From Gluconobacter kondonii (lineage in GTDB: Bacteria > Pseudomonadota > Alphaproteobacteria > Acetobacterales > Acetobacteraceae), in assembly GCF_002723995.1 (NCBI RefSeq), contig NZ_BEWP01000002.1:62001-126000 (forward strand): a DNA stretch of 64,000 nt, given 5' to 3'. Under the pieces are notes generated by a model that saw nothing but the letters and a program-made list of their open reading frames with translations, had not been told where the DNA came from and made no database searches. Positions within the stretch are counted from its first letter, which is position 1; the number at the start of each line of letters is the position of its first letter. This document shows, in pieces, positions 46,918 through 55,580 of this stretch. The position numbers were made by a program, and so were the translations under genes.

Positions 46918-47114
46918 GATACTCTTCTTTCCACATCGCAGGATGTTCTGTTTGCACCCCAAAAGGAGAAACAGAATTCATCCGGTCTGGAGCGTCCTGA
47001 AGAATGCTCCGTTGACCTGAATAACACTTGAGAGCCGTTGCAGTTTCTTGAGGAAGCCTCTTTTCCAGTCAAAGTCCGATTGAATGCCGGGCGTTTCTGC
47101 GTCACAGTTTGGTC

Positions 47115-49232
47115 ATGTCACAGCGCCCCGATGCCCCCTCCGCCACACCCGTTCCTCCCGTCGGCCGTCGTGAGCCGCTGAGCACCACGCAGCTTGCTCG
47201 GACCCGCACGGATTCCTATGCTTGGATGAAAGACGAGAACTGGCAACAGGTCCTGCGGGACCCGTCTGTTCTGCGCGAAGACATCGCCACGCATCTGAAG
47301 GCGGAAAACGCCTATGCGGAGGCCGTTCTGGCCGGGATGGAGCCGCTGCGCGAGACGCTGCTTCAGGAAATGATCGGCCGTATTCCGCCTGCGGAATCCT
47401 CGGTTCCGGTTCCCGACGGCCCATGGGAATATTCCGTACGTTTCGAAGACGGTGCCCAGCATCCGCTGCGGGTCCGTTACCCACGCGGTGGTGGAGCGGA
47501 ACAGGTTCTGCTCGATGCCGATGCACTGGCCAAACAGCATGACTATTACGCGCTCTCGCAGACGGACCACTCGCCCGATCACCGCTACTTCGTCTATGCG
47601 GAAGACATTCAGGGCTCCGAGGTCTACCGTATTCAGGTCGCGGATCTGGAAACAGAAACGCTCTGCGCCGAACCCGTGTCCAGCACGACGGGCAGCTTCG
47701 CCATTTCACCGGACAGCCAGTGGCTGTTCTGGATCTACCGCGACGATAATGGCCGCCCCTCAAAGATCTATCGCCGTCCACTGACGGGGGGCGAGGATGT
47801 TCTGGTCTTCGACGAAACCGATCCGGGGTTCTTCCTGAGCATCGGCGTCAGCGCGTCGCGCAAATGGATCGTCATCGAACGCGGCGACCACGATACGAAC
47901 GAAACGCTGCTCATCCCGGCTTCCGATCCGACGGCCTTGCCTGTCGTGGCGGCACCCTTGGTACGGGGCGAGCGCTATTCCCTGACGCACTGGAATGACC
48001 GCTTCATCATCCTGACCAATGCCGGTAGCGCCGTGGACTTCCAGTTCATGCAAACACCCGATACGGCCACTGGACGCGAGAACTGGACGCCGTTCGTCCC
48101 CTACCGCGAGGGCCACTACCTGTTGGGCGCCAGTGCCTCGCGCGGGCATCTCGCCTGGGCCGAACGGCGGGACGGGAACATCCATATTCTCGTGGTGCCC
48201 GAAGGCACGCAGGGCGATGTCCGGGCGCAGGCGAAGGCCATCGGGATGGACGAAGCGGCCTATGACCTGACGATGCTGGGCACGCTGGAATATGATGCCC
48301 CGATCCTGCGCTACATCTATCAGTCCCCCACCAATCCGGCACACTGGTACGATTACGACATGGCCAGCGGCGCGCGCACCCTCCGCAAAATCCGCGAGGT
48401 TCCGTCCGGCCATGATGCCTCCCGCTACGAGACGCGGCGCCTGTTCGCAACATCGCCAGACGGCGCGCAGGTTCCCATCACGGTCCTGATGCGCAAAGGT
48501 CAGGTTCTGGACGGCTCGGCACCCCTGCTTCTGTATGGCTACGGCTCCTACGGCATCGCTATGGACGCGGATTTTTCCACAACCGTGTTCAGCTTAGTGG
48601 ACCGGGGCTGGATTCACGCCATCGCCCATGTTCGCGGCGGCTCCGAAAAGGGCTGGAACTGGTTTCTGGACGGCCGCGGGACGAAGAAGCCCAACACCTT
48701 CATCGACTTCATCGCCTGCGCCCGGCATCTCGTGTCGGAAGGCTATGGTTCGGCAGGACGCATCGTCGCGCAGGGCGGTTCGGCCGGTGGTCTGCTGATG
48801 GGCGCAATCACGAACATGGCGCCCGAACTGTTCGCAGGCATTGCCGCGCAGGTGCCGTTTGTGGACATGCTCAACACGATGTCCGACGTCTCCCTGCCAC
48901 TCACGCCGCCGGAATGGCCGGAATGGGGCAATCCGCTGGAAGACCCCGCCGCGTATGACCTGATCGCCAGCTACTCGCCCTATGACAACATCACCGCCAA
49001 AACCTATCCACCAGTTCTGGCAATGGGTGGCCTGTCCGACCCGCGCGTGACGTACTGGGAGCCCGCCAAGTGGATTGCAAAACTGCGAGAAGTCACCTCC
49101 GGCGGCCCGTTCCTGTGCCGCATCAACATGGAAGCCGGGCATGGCGGCTCGTCAGGCCGTTTCAAACGTCTGGAAGAAGTCGCCCTTGTTCAGGCCTTCG
49201 CCATCTGGGCGATAGGTCGACTTAGTGAGTGA
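47115..49232 (+). CDS. ptrB: Oligopeptidase B (S9A serine peptidase)
   Basis: 705 residues from the ATG at 47115; an in-frame TTG two codons earlier is also possible. The start R(E/D)PLSTTQLARTRTDSYAWMKDEN is typical of PtrB. The beta-propeller half is followed by the catalytic domain with Ser in QGGSAGGLLMGA, Asp in LSDPRVTYWEP and His in AGHGGSSGRF. RGGSEKGWNWFLDGR is a strong oligopeptidase B signature. The enzyme cleaves short peptides after Arg or Lys. No signal peptide, so it is cytoplasmic, in contrast with the exported S9A peptidase at 13797. Confidence 0.93.
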   Translation: MSQRPDAPSATPVPPVGRREPLSTTQLARTRTDSYAWMKDENWQQVLRDPSVLREDIATHLKAENAYAEAVLAGMEPLRETLLQEMIGRIPPAESSVPVPDGPWEYSVRFEDGAQHPLRVRYPRGGGAEQVLLDADALAKQHDYYALSQTDHSPDHRYFVYAEDIQGSEVYRIQVADLETETLCAEPVSSTTGSFAISPDSQWLFWIYRDDNGRPSKIYRRPLTGGEDVLVFDETDPGFFLSIGVSASRKWIVIERGDHDTNETLLIPASDPTALPVVAAPLVRGERYSLTHWNDRFIILTNAGSAVDFQFMQTPDTATGRENWTPFVPYREGHYLLGASASRGHLAWAERRDGNIHILVVPEGTQGDVRAQAKAIGMDEAAYDLTMLGTLEYDAPILRYIYQSPTNPAHWYDYDMASGARTLRKIREVPSGHDASRYETRRLFATSPDGAQVPITVLMRKGQVLDGSAPLLLYGYGSYGIAMDADFSTTVFSLVDRGWIHAIAHVRGGSEKGWNWFLDGRGTKKPNTFIDFIACARHLVSEGYGSAGRIVAQGGSAGGLLMGAITNMAPELFAGIAAQVPFVDMLNTMSDVSLPLTPPEWPEWGNPLEDPAAYDLIASYSPYDNITAKTYPPVLAMGGLSDPRVTYWEPAKWIAKLREVTSGGPFLCRINMEAGHGGSSGRFKRLEEVALVQAFAIWAIGRLSE

Positions 49233-49259
49233 CAGTTATTAAAGAAATTACAAAGGTCT

Positions 49260-49292
49260 TTTTAGGTCCGCTCTTAGAGAACGGACCTAAAA
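49260..49292. repeat. 33-base near-perfect palindrome at the left edge of the AT-rich island
   Basis: TTTTAGGTCCG (49260-49270) pairs perfectly with CGGACCTAAAA (49282-49292), and the central bases also form TCT-TAG-AGA. The T-run lies on the left side and the A-run on the right, the wrong way round for a terminator in either direction. It starts 28 bases after the ptrB stop. It could be a protein-binding, recombination or mRNA-end site. Confidence 0.65.
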
Positions 49293-49368
49293 TAATATAT
49301 TTATTATAATATACTATGAAATAATCAAAATATCTTCGGAAAAATTCAAATGTATTCTTTATTTTCTC

Positions 49369-50223
49369 TTAAAAATCTATATTTAATATATCATCACTTA
49401 AAAATGGTAACACTCTAGAAAGATAAGATCTATTCGTACGAAAATATTTCTCGCTCCCTCTAGGTGAGGCGGAAAAATCCATTACACTTATGCCAAGAAA
49501 TTCATCGCTAACAGAGATACTTACATACTCGTCGGCCTCCGTAAATTGATATCCATTTTTTCTCAATACATAGCAATCATGTAACTGACGTATACTTATT
49601 TCTTTTGTTTTTTTCCAGAAATTTTCTGGTTTTATATTGTATTTATTTATTATTTCAGTTTCAGAATTTTTAATATTTTCAGATGCTTTTTTCTTGATTT
49701 TTTCAAGAAATCCCTCAGGCAGCTTTCCGTCCTGTCGAAGATGATTACAATCATGCACTTGGGAAAATGCAACACGTATTTTCTTTCCAAGCGTTGATGG
49801 ATCAATAGGATGATCGCCATATTGATAAGGAACATCAGGGTCAGTTATACCAACTCCACCGAGCCATGACCGAATAAAAAAACACTTAACTCCAAAGTAT
49901 ATAGTAAGATGTCTATTCTTGGTGAATCCCCTATAATTATGAAATTTATTCAATTCATCGCTGTTATTAGGTCTTTTTACGAAAGTAAAGTTTTTTAACC
50001 ATTTTCTCCACTTTTCCTCTCTCCATTCCCCGGTTTTTAATTTATATGCAATTATAGCTTCTTCTGAGTCCTGATAATATCCATCAGTTCTTTTTAGAAC
50101 CAGTGCTGGACGCCGCGCCAAAAAAGATCCGTAAAAAGATCTTCTGAGATGTGGGTTACTACAGTTTCTGATGACTTCTTCTGATGGGCGAATGATGTCA
50201 CCGACTAATATATTGGTGCACAT
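49369..50223 (-). CDS. Orphan AT-rich hypothetical gene, probably acquired
   Basis: 284 residues. The ATG has AAGGAT 7 bases upstream. Base composition is about one third GC against about 60% around it; codons ending in A/T dominate and Lys, Asn, Ile and Tyr are frequent. No signal peptide, membrane helix or known domain was recognised. A motif occurs twice, SQVHDCNHLRQDGKLPEGF and IRQLHDCYVLRKNGYQFTEA, both of the form HDC-x2-LR-x2-G. This suggests an internal duplication and possibly a metal or redox site. No transposase or integrase is adjacent. Origin by horizontal transfer is strongly suggested by composition; function unknown. Confidence 0.75.
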   Translation of the reverse strand: MCTNILVGDIIRPSEEVIRNCSNPHLRRSFYGSFLARRPALVLKRTDGYYQDSEEAIIAYKLKTGEWREEKWRKWLKNFTFVKRPNNSDELNKFHNYRGFTKNRHLTIYFGVKCFFIRSWLGGVGITDPDVPYQYGDHPIDPSTLGKKIRVAFSQVHDCNHLRQDGKLPEGFLEKIKKKASENIKNSETEIINKYNIKPENFWKKTKEISIRQLHDCYVLRKNGYQFTEADEYVSISVSDEFLGISVMDFSASPRGSEKYFRTNRSYLSRVLPFLSDDILNIDF

Positions 50224-50375
50224 TTTAATATCCTTGAATTATTCGTTTCCATCGTAGATGTCAGTCAAAGCGATTCAGAAAAATCTACCGTAGTCACGAG
50301 CAAGGCAACGATTGAAAGAGAAACTAGAATAAAAATTCCTAATTTCCGCCTTTTTATAAAAGAGATCAGAACGCC

Positions 50376-50398
50376 GAAGCTTATTGAAAATAAGCTTC
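50376..50398. repeat. Perfect 10-bp stem-loop at the right edge of the AT-rich island
   Basis: GAAGCTTATT (50376-50385) pairs with AATAAGCTTC (50389-50398) around GAA. It lies 26 bases beyond the stop of the leftward efflux adaptor gene and could be a weak terminator for it, though no clear T-run follows. It also marks the boundary where composition changes. Confidence 0.6.
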
Positions 50399-50423
50399 AC
50401 CAGAAACTTTTATTCCAAAATTC

Positions 50424-51374
50424 TTACCGGTGCCCGAACAGATGCCGGATGTCGTCGCCGAAATGCTGGAAGGCGGCGTGGGTAGAGCGGTGACGGCGGT
50501 TGCCTTCTTCTGACACCACGGTCACGGTCGCCGTCATGCCAGCCGCCAGCGTCAGGTCATCCGGGATCTTGTCGATCTTCACGCGCACCGGAATACGCTG
50601 CGCCAGACGCACCCAGGTATAGACCGGGTCCACTTCCGGCAGGCCCTGCTTGTTCACCTGCGCATTGTTGCTGGCGATACCGCGCGTGATGCTTTCGACA
50701 TGCCCGAACAGCGGGTCATGATAGCCCATCAGATCCATGCGAACGAGATCGCCCACGTCGAGATCATGGACCTTGGTTTCCTCGAAATAGCCATCCACCC
50801 AGTAAGAGCTGGTGTCGATGATGTGGATGTTGACCACACCGGCGGTGGCGAAATCGCCGGGTCGCATGATGAGGTTGGTCACGATGCCGTCGATGGAACT
50901 GCGGACCTGCGTTCGCTCAAGGTTGATTTCAGCCTGATGCTCGGCGGCTTCGGCTGCGGCGTACTGGGCCTGCATCTGCTGCGAAAGCGCTTCGTACTGC
51001 CGTTTTTCCTCGACTGAAACGGCAGTGCCGGGAATGGCCTTGCGCCATTGGGACTGCACGAGGCGGAATTCCAGATCGGCTTTGCGCTCGGCCACATGGG
51101 CCTTGGCCGTCTCCAGCGCCACTTTAAAATCGAACGGGTCGATGACGTAGAGCACCTCCCCCTTGTGAACGAACTGGTTGTCCTTCACCAGAACCTCGAT
51201 GATCTGTCCCGAAACGCGCGGCGCGATATTGGCGACCTGCGCACGCACCTGTCCGTTCCGCGTCCAGGGCGAGGCGGTGTAGTAATCCCACAGAATGACG
51301 ACCACGAGCGCCGCCACTGCAAGGATGCAGAGCGTGATGGTCAGGCGGATCAGGCGATGGGCACTGGAAAGCAC
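50424..51374 (-). CDS. HlyD-family efflux periplasmic adaptor (AaeA/EmrA type)
   Basis: 316 residues from a GTG at 51374, with AGGTGA upstream. One N-terminal membrane helix (ITLCILAVAALVVVILWDYY, about residues 12-31) is followed by a lipoyl half (VANIAPRVSGQIIEVLVKDNQFVHKGEVLYVIDP), an alpha-hairpin, and the second half (VRSSIDGIVTNLIMRPGDFA). The C-terminus has the AaeA-like RIPVRVKIDK segment. It forms, with the DUF1656 protein and FUSC protein encoded just upstream, an AaeAXB-type exporter of aromatic carboxylic acids or similar compounds. It is the last gene of the operon. Confidence 0.92.
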   Translation of the reverse strand: MLSSAHRLIRLTITLCILAVAALVVVILWDYYTASPWTRNGQVRAQVANIAPRVSGQIIEVLVKDNQFVHKGEVLYVIDPFDFKVALETAKAHVAERKADLEFRLVQSQWRKAIPGTAVSVEEKRQYEALSQQMQAQYAAAEAAEHQAEINLERTQVRSSIDGIVTNLIMRPGDFATAGVVNIHIIDTSSYWVDGYFEETKVHDLDVGDLVRMDLMGYHDPLFGHVESITRGIASNNAQVNKQGLPEVDPVYTWVRLAQRIPVRVKIDKIPDDLTLAAGMTATVTVVSEEGNRRHRSTHAAFQHFGDDIRHLFGHR

Positions 51375-51413
51375 GGGACGGTCACCTTGGGTTCGGTTCG
51401 AAACAGGAAAGGG

Positions 51414-51614
51414 TCAGAGGATCAGGGTGTAAAGGCCAATCAGGCAGATCAGGATACCGAACTGGGCCAGAGGCGGATCCCAGACGAAACGCCACAGATC
51501 GAACCAGGCCAGAATCCAGCGCAGAACGGCCAGTGTCAGCAGGGCCAGCGCCAGATTGATGACGAAGGCCGACACCAGCACGCCATCGAGATCAACGACC
51601 TGTCTCGTCACCAT
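51414..51614 (-). CDS. DUF1656 (AaeX-like) small membrane protein
   Basis: 66 residues with two membrane helices (about residues 11-35 and 46-65), starting MVTRQVVDLDGVLVSAF. This is the small inner-membrane protein regularly encoded between the FUSC and HlyD genes of AaeAXB-type pumps. Its ATG overlaps the end of the FUSC gene by 7 bases. Role unknown; probably a pump accessory. Confidence 0.9.
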   Translation of the reverse strand: MVTRQVVDLDGVLVSAFVINLALALLTLAVLRWILAWFDLWRFVWDPPLAQFGILICLIGLYTLIL

Positions 51615-53617
51615 CGCTTGCGTCCTATTCCATAGTGATGCACGGCCGAGCGGTTCTGACGCACCATTGTCCGCACCGATTCCAGACCGCCGATACAGTT
51701 GATGATCATGGACTGCTCCTCGCGGATACCGTCTGAAAGGCGCTCATAAAACATGGCCTGAAGCTCGGGAATTTCAGCTTCCAGAAGACCGAGCCTGTCA
51801 TGCGCCAGCAAACGCCGCACATGACGAACCATGGGTTTGAGGCCGGGAAGATGCCCCGCCTGATCCAGATAATTCCGGACGCGGGCAATGGTGCTGGAAA
51901 AATCCTCCAGCGCGACGAAACGGTTGAAAACCCGACGGGAACGCAGCCCCGGATCGTGCAGCCGCTCCGTCCACATCAGAAACTGGCTGAGACGCTCGTA
52001 TTTCCGGCTCAGCAGCGGCGGCCCCATGCGCTCGCCGTGCCCGGCAAGTTGCAGTTCCAGATCATGGGCGATGGAGACCGCTAGCCGGAACCGGTGCCGT
52101 CGCGCGGTCGGAGGCCAGAGCAGCACCAGCAGCACGAAGGACAGCACGGCGGCCATCGCATAGAACGTGTTGCGCGTGATGAACGCCAGCGGATCGTAGT
52201 TGTGATGGTTGCCAAGCGCGATGAACACCAGAAAGAACACACCATAATTGAAGCCGATGGCGCTGGTTTTCGGGTTCATCAGCAGCAGGCAGGAAATCAC
52301 GGTCTGCGGCAGCAAAACGAGCGCAAGGCTCAACATGCTGCCCACATGCGGCAGGATCATGAAGTCCAGCCAGGCCGCCACGAGAATACCAGCCGGCATT
52401 CCGATAATGGCGCCCTTGCCGAACTGCGCCGTGTCAATGGCAGTGGACGCCAGTGTCAGGACCAGTGCCGTCTGGGACAGGGACGTCACCGAGGCCGGGA
52501 TACTGGAGCCCAGACACAGCGCCGCTGCAACGCTAAAGCCCAGCAAGACGCGCATGGCGTTGATAAAGGCCGTCACATAATCCGGGTTACTCGCAAGGTG
52601 CGCCAGTTTGAGCGCATCGCCCGCCGGGGTGGCGCGCAGAAGCGTGTTCATGCCTGTGCGGATATGCAGACGGTTGCTGAGAAGCGTCGAACAGCGTTCC
52701 AGAAACCATGCCTCCCGCGCCGAGGGTACGAAATCTGGATCTTCCGCGCGGATTCCATCCAGAATCGTGTCCATCGTCTCAAGACGGGTCGTACCATCCT
52801 CGGACCGCTCGTGCCAGGCCCGGACGTGGCGGATCAGCAGGTCGGAAATGCCGCCAGTCTCCAGCAACCACGCAATTGCACGGCTCGTGGTCAGAACCGT
52901 CAACATGCCAATAATGCCCAGCCGCGCGCCCGCCATCCGCAGACGCCCGCGCTCGACTTCCGTTCTCGCGTATGAAATCTGGGTCATGAGCGCGAGGATT
53001 TCGCCGCTCAGTCCGATCATTTCCTCCGGCGTGGCAATCGGATCGCCCATAATCGCGGCCTTGCCGGTCTGCCGCACGCGATGCGACAGCGTCTCCATCG
53101 CCTTGGAGAGCCTGCGCCACGCTTCGGGAGAGCCGGACAGAATGTTCACGACCGCGATGGACGCAACGCCAATGGCAATATCGGACGCGCGCGCGATACT
53201 GACGGAATAGATGTCCTGTGGATGGTCCATCGTGGGAATGGCCACCAGCGCAACAGTATAGCCCGCCAGCAGAGCGCCATAAGAGCGGAAATCGCGCTCC
53301 AGCGACCCCACAAACGCGCAGGCCGCAATCCACAGGGCCGCACCGCCGAGAAAAAGGGCGCGCTCCTGATTGAACATCGCCACCAGAATGATGGAAACAC
53401 TGACGCCGAGCACGGTCCCAGCCAGACGGTAAAACGCCTTGGACAGCGCCTGTCCCCGCAAAGGCTGCGCGAGGATCATGACCGTCACGCCCGCACTGGC
53501 GGGCGTATCAAGCTGTGACCAGAAGGCCGTTCCAAGCGCCAGCACAAGTGCAGACCATGTTCTGAGACTGAACTGGACCCATCCTGGGCGGAAGACTGAC
53601 TGTAGTGCGGCGGTCAA
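51608..53617 (-). CDS. FUSC family inner membrane efflux protein (AaeB type)
   Basis: 669 residues from a TTG start at 53617; no better in-frame start is present. Two sets of membrane helices (residues about 20-175 and 355-505) flank a cytoplasmic helical domain, and a cytoplasmic C-terminal tail follows. The start FSLRTWSALVLALGTAFWSQLD and ILAQPLRGQALSKAFYRLAGTVLG are typical of the fusaric acid resistance/AaeB group. It drives export of aromatic acids, with the adaptor and DUF1656 protein encoded downstream. It is the first gene of the operon and no regulator gene is adjacent. Confidence 0.92.
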   Translation of the reverse strand: MTAALQSVFRPGWVQFSLRTWSALVLALGTAFWSQLDTPASAGVTVMILAQPLRGQALSKAFYRLAGTVLGVSVSIILVAMFNQERALFLGGAALWIAACAFVGSLERDFRSYGALLAGYTVALVAIPTMDHPQDIYSVSIARASDIAIGVASIAVVNILSGSPEAWRRLSKAMETLSHRVRQTGKAAIMGDPIATPEEMIGLSGEILALMTQISYARTEVERGRLRMAGARLGIIGMLTVLTTSRAIAWLLETGGISDLLIRHVRAWHERSEDGTTRLETMDTILDGIRAEDPDFVPSAREAWFLERCSTLLSNRLHIRTGMNTLLRATPAGDALKLAHLASNPDYVTAFINAMRVLLGFSVAAALCLGSSIPASVTSLSQTALVLTLASTAIDTAQFGKGAIIGMPAGILVAAWLDFMILPHVGSMLSLALVLLPQTVISCLLLMNPKTSAIGFNYGVFFLVFIALGNHHNYDPLAFITRNTFYAMAAVLSFVLLVLLWPPTARRHRFRLAVSIAHDLELQLAGHGERMGPPLLSRKYERLSQFLMWTERLHDPGLRSRRVFNRFVALEDFSSTIARVRNYLDQAGHLPGLKPMVRHVRRLLAHDRLGLLEAEIPELQAMFYERLSDGIREEQSMIINCIGGLESVRTMVRQNRSAVHHYGIGRKRW

Positions 53618-53785
53618 GAGCGATGCCCCCCGCCCGACACAGACTTCATCAGAAACAGTCCCACGGCCCTCATTACCAGAATCAGACTTCTGACCTTAGG
53701 AGCAGCGGGCCGGAAAAGTTAGTCCTCGAATCTTCTGGACATATTTTGACAGACGGCGTTTTCCCATCTGGTCTGTCTGGAAGAA

Positions 53786-54223
53786 TTACTCTTCTTCGTT
53801 CGGCAGAGCGTTGCAGGCCGCTGTCAGCTTAGGGTCGGGATGCGCAGCCGCCTTGCGGCAGTAGGTCCGCGCATCGGCACCACACATATTCGTGACATCC
53901 TCCATTTCAGAGGACAGAACGTCGCGCGCAACGCCGATATCCTGATTGTGCTCCGGGTCGATGCCCTCTTCCTTGCCCAGAGCCGTCTGGGCCTGATGCA
54001 TTTCCTTGAGCGCATTGATGCAGGAGTCGCCCGCGGCATCCGGATTGGTCTGGAGCACCCGGAGGATCTTGTTGATGGCGAAACCCTGCTGGTTGATCGT
54101 CGGATCGTCGTCGTTGGTCTTGGCTTCTCCGTCATCCGCTCTTGCGGCCACGGGCGCGGCAAGAGCGACGGCGAGAGGAAGAAGAGCCAGCAGCAGGGCG
54201 GGGCGGGAATGGCGCTTGATCAT
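53786..54223 (-). CDS. Exported small Cys-containing hypothetical protein
   Basis: 145 residues from the ATG at 54223; TTAGGAG gives a ribosome site upstream. A signal peptide (KRHSRPALLLALLPLAVALA) ends near VAARA. The mature part is acidic and helical, with Cys in DSCINALKE, TNMCGADARTYC and TAACNALP. These even spacings suggest two disulfides. No family recognised. It follows the FUSC gene on the same strand order but with its own region; it lies divergent from rpmJ. Confidence 0.7.
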   Translation of the reverse strand: MIKRHSRPALLLALLPLAVALAAPVAARADDGEAKTNDDDPTINQQGFAINKILRVLQTNPDAAGDSCINALKEMHQAQTALGKEEGIDPEHNQDIGVARDVLSSEMEDVTNMCGADARTYCRKAAAHPDPKLTAACNALPNEEE

Positions 54224-54336
54224 GAAACTGACGTTAGGAGAAAACGCGGGCTGGACAAAGACCCTGAACGACGCTGTTGCAGGTTGTTGCAAATCAGCAG
54301 CATCAAGGAATTCCGCCACACAGATGGCTTGTTAGC

Positions 54337-54365
54337 TTGACTCTGCAAGGCGGGATGGGTAATCG
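54337..54365 (+). promoter_or_regulatory. Putative promoter of rpmJ
   Basis: TTGACT at 54337-54342 and TAATCG at 54360-54365 are separated by 17 bases. They lie about 75 bases upstream of the rpmJ ATG. The hairpin GCGGGC-N6-GCCCGC lies between promoter and gene. Confidence 0.5.
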
Positions 54366-54438
54366 GGGCCATTCTTTCGCGGGCGTTTTGGCCCGCTGTC
54401 CGGTCCGCAAGGGCCTTACCCGTCGAGAGCCTGCAACC

Positions 54439-54564
54439 ATGAAGATCCGCAACAGCCTGAAGTCCGCCAAGGTCCGCGACAAGGACTGCCGCGTTGTCCG
54501 CCGCCGCGGCCGCGTTTACATCATCAACAAGAAGAACCCGCGCATGAAGGCTCGCCAGGGCTGA
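54439..54564 (+). CDS. rpmJ: 50S ribosomal protein bL36, zinc-free type
   Basis: 41 residues starting [20 protein letters not shown] and ending NPRMKARQG, a clear bL36. Only one Cys is present, so the CxxC/C/H zinc ribbon of the E. coli RpmJ type is missing; this is the zinc-independent (YkgO-like) form usual in alphaproteobacteria. It binds 23S rRNA late in large-subunit assembly. It is probably co-transcribed with the TPR gene 17 bases downstream. Confidence 0.96.
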   Translation: MKIRNSLKSAKVRDKDCRVVRRRGRVYIINKKNPRMKARQG

Positions 54565-54581
54565 ACCCCTTGGTCTGCCGG

Positions 54582-55235
54582 ATGACGGACGGGCGGCGCT
54601 GGCTGATGGCTGGCGCCGTTCTGCTTTGTAGCCCGGCCCTGACTTTTCTGCCAGTTCAGGCCGCACCCGCCGCAAATCCTGCTGCGCCCGGCCCCGCAGT
54701 CTCTCCGACTGCCAAACCGCCCGCCTCCGCGCCCCGCTCCCCGCGCAAAACGCTCCATGACCGCCTCATGGATGCGGAAAAAGCGCTCGCCATGGCCGGG
54801 AACGAAAAACAGGCTGGCGAGATTTCCGAACGTGCCGAAGGCCTCCGCAGCCGCGCCCTGACCGGCAGCGTGCAGATGCTCATTACCGATTCGCACGATG
54901 CGCTGGAAAAACATGATTTCCAGCAGGCTCAGGACGATCTGACCGCTGCCATCACCATCCAGCCCGACCAGCCCATTCTCTACCGTCAGCGCGCAGCGAT
55001 CCGACTGGCAGCGGGCGACAATAACGGCGCGATCACCGATCTGGGCGTCGTTCTTCAGGCCGACCCCGGCGATCCCACGGCATGGGGGATGCTCGCGGAA
55101 GCCGAACATGACCGACACCAACCCGAAGCCGCCCTTCAGGCTTTCCACCAGATGCTGCTTCTGAACCCGAAATCACCCGATTCCGACACGCAGCTCAAAA
55201 CACTGGAAAAGGCCCGCGACGGCCAGCAGGACTGA
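54582..55235 (+). CDS. Exported TPR protein
   Basis: 217 residues from the ATG at 54582 (a TTG at 54570 is also in frame). A signal peptide ends near VQAA. A Pro/Ala-rich linker leads to three TPR units: DALEKHDFQQAQDDLTAAIT, AAIRLAAGDNNGAITDLGVV and AEAEHDRHQPEAALQAFHQM. The protein is probably periplasmic, and TPRs imply protein binding; partner unknown. It starts 17 bases after rpmJ, so it likely shares its transcript. Confidence 0.82.
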   Translation: MTDGRRWLMAGAVLLCSPALTFLPVQAAPAANPAAPGPAVSPTAKPPASAPRSPRKTLHDRLMDAEKALAMAGNEKQAGEISERAEGLRSRALTGSVQMLITDSHDALEKHDFQQAQDDLTAAITIQPDQPILYRQRAAIRLAAGDNNGAITDLGVVLQADPGDPTAWGMLAEAEHDRHQPEAALQAFHQMLLLNPKSPDSDTQLKTLEKARDGQQD

Positions 55236-55327
55236 CGCTTCCGGGCAGCATCTTCCATGTGCGGCGCTGGCAACCCCTTGTAATGTTGTGTGTTGATCCC
55301 CTGATTCCATTTTTCAGGAGATCCCTT

Positions 55328-55570
55328 ATGACCAAGCCATCCCCCGCCGCCGAAACCGCCATTGCAGACGCCAGCTCCAAGAAAAGCTGCTGCTCCAAAA
55401 TGAAGACCTGCTGTCAGAAGGCCACGCGCGCTCGTGAAATCGGCCTCGCTGGCATGACAGCCATGGCGACGTTCGGACCCAAGCGTTTCCGCCCGTATTT
55501 CCAGCAGATTCTGGCAGTCATCGCAGTTGCGACAGCCGCAATAGAGTTCTTCCGCAAGCGTAAGGACTGA
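55328..55570 (+). CDS. Small Cys-rich membrane protein
   Basis: 80 residues from the ATG at 55328; CAGGAG lies 7 bases upstream. The N-terminal half holds a Cys cluster, KKSCCSKMKTCCQK (two CC pairs), and a C-terminal membrane helix follows (FQQILAVIAVATAAIEFF) with a basic end. The cluster could bind a metal such as iron, copper or zinc, by inference from Cys spacing. No family recognised. It converges with priA at 10 bases. Confidence 0.7.
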   Translation: MTKPSPAAETAIADASSKKSCCSKMKTCCQKATRAREIGLAGMTAMATFGPKRFRPYFQQILAVIAVATAAIEFFRKRKD

Positions 55571-55578
55571 GTACTCAG
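55567..55578. repeat. 12-base perfect palindrome overlapping the stop of the small membrane protein gene
   Basis: CTGAGTACTCAG is a perfect palindrome covering the TGA stop, in the 10-base gap between two convergent genes. Too short and too GC-poor for a strong terminator; may be chance. Confidence 0.35.
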
Positions 55579-55580
55579 CC

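Noticed and set aside
49260-49292. Terminator after ptrB
   Set aside because: The stem has T on its left end and A on its right end, the reverse of what a rho-independent terminator needs.
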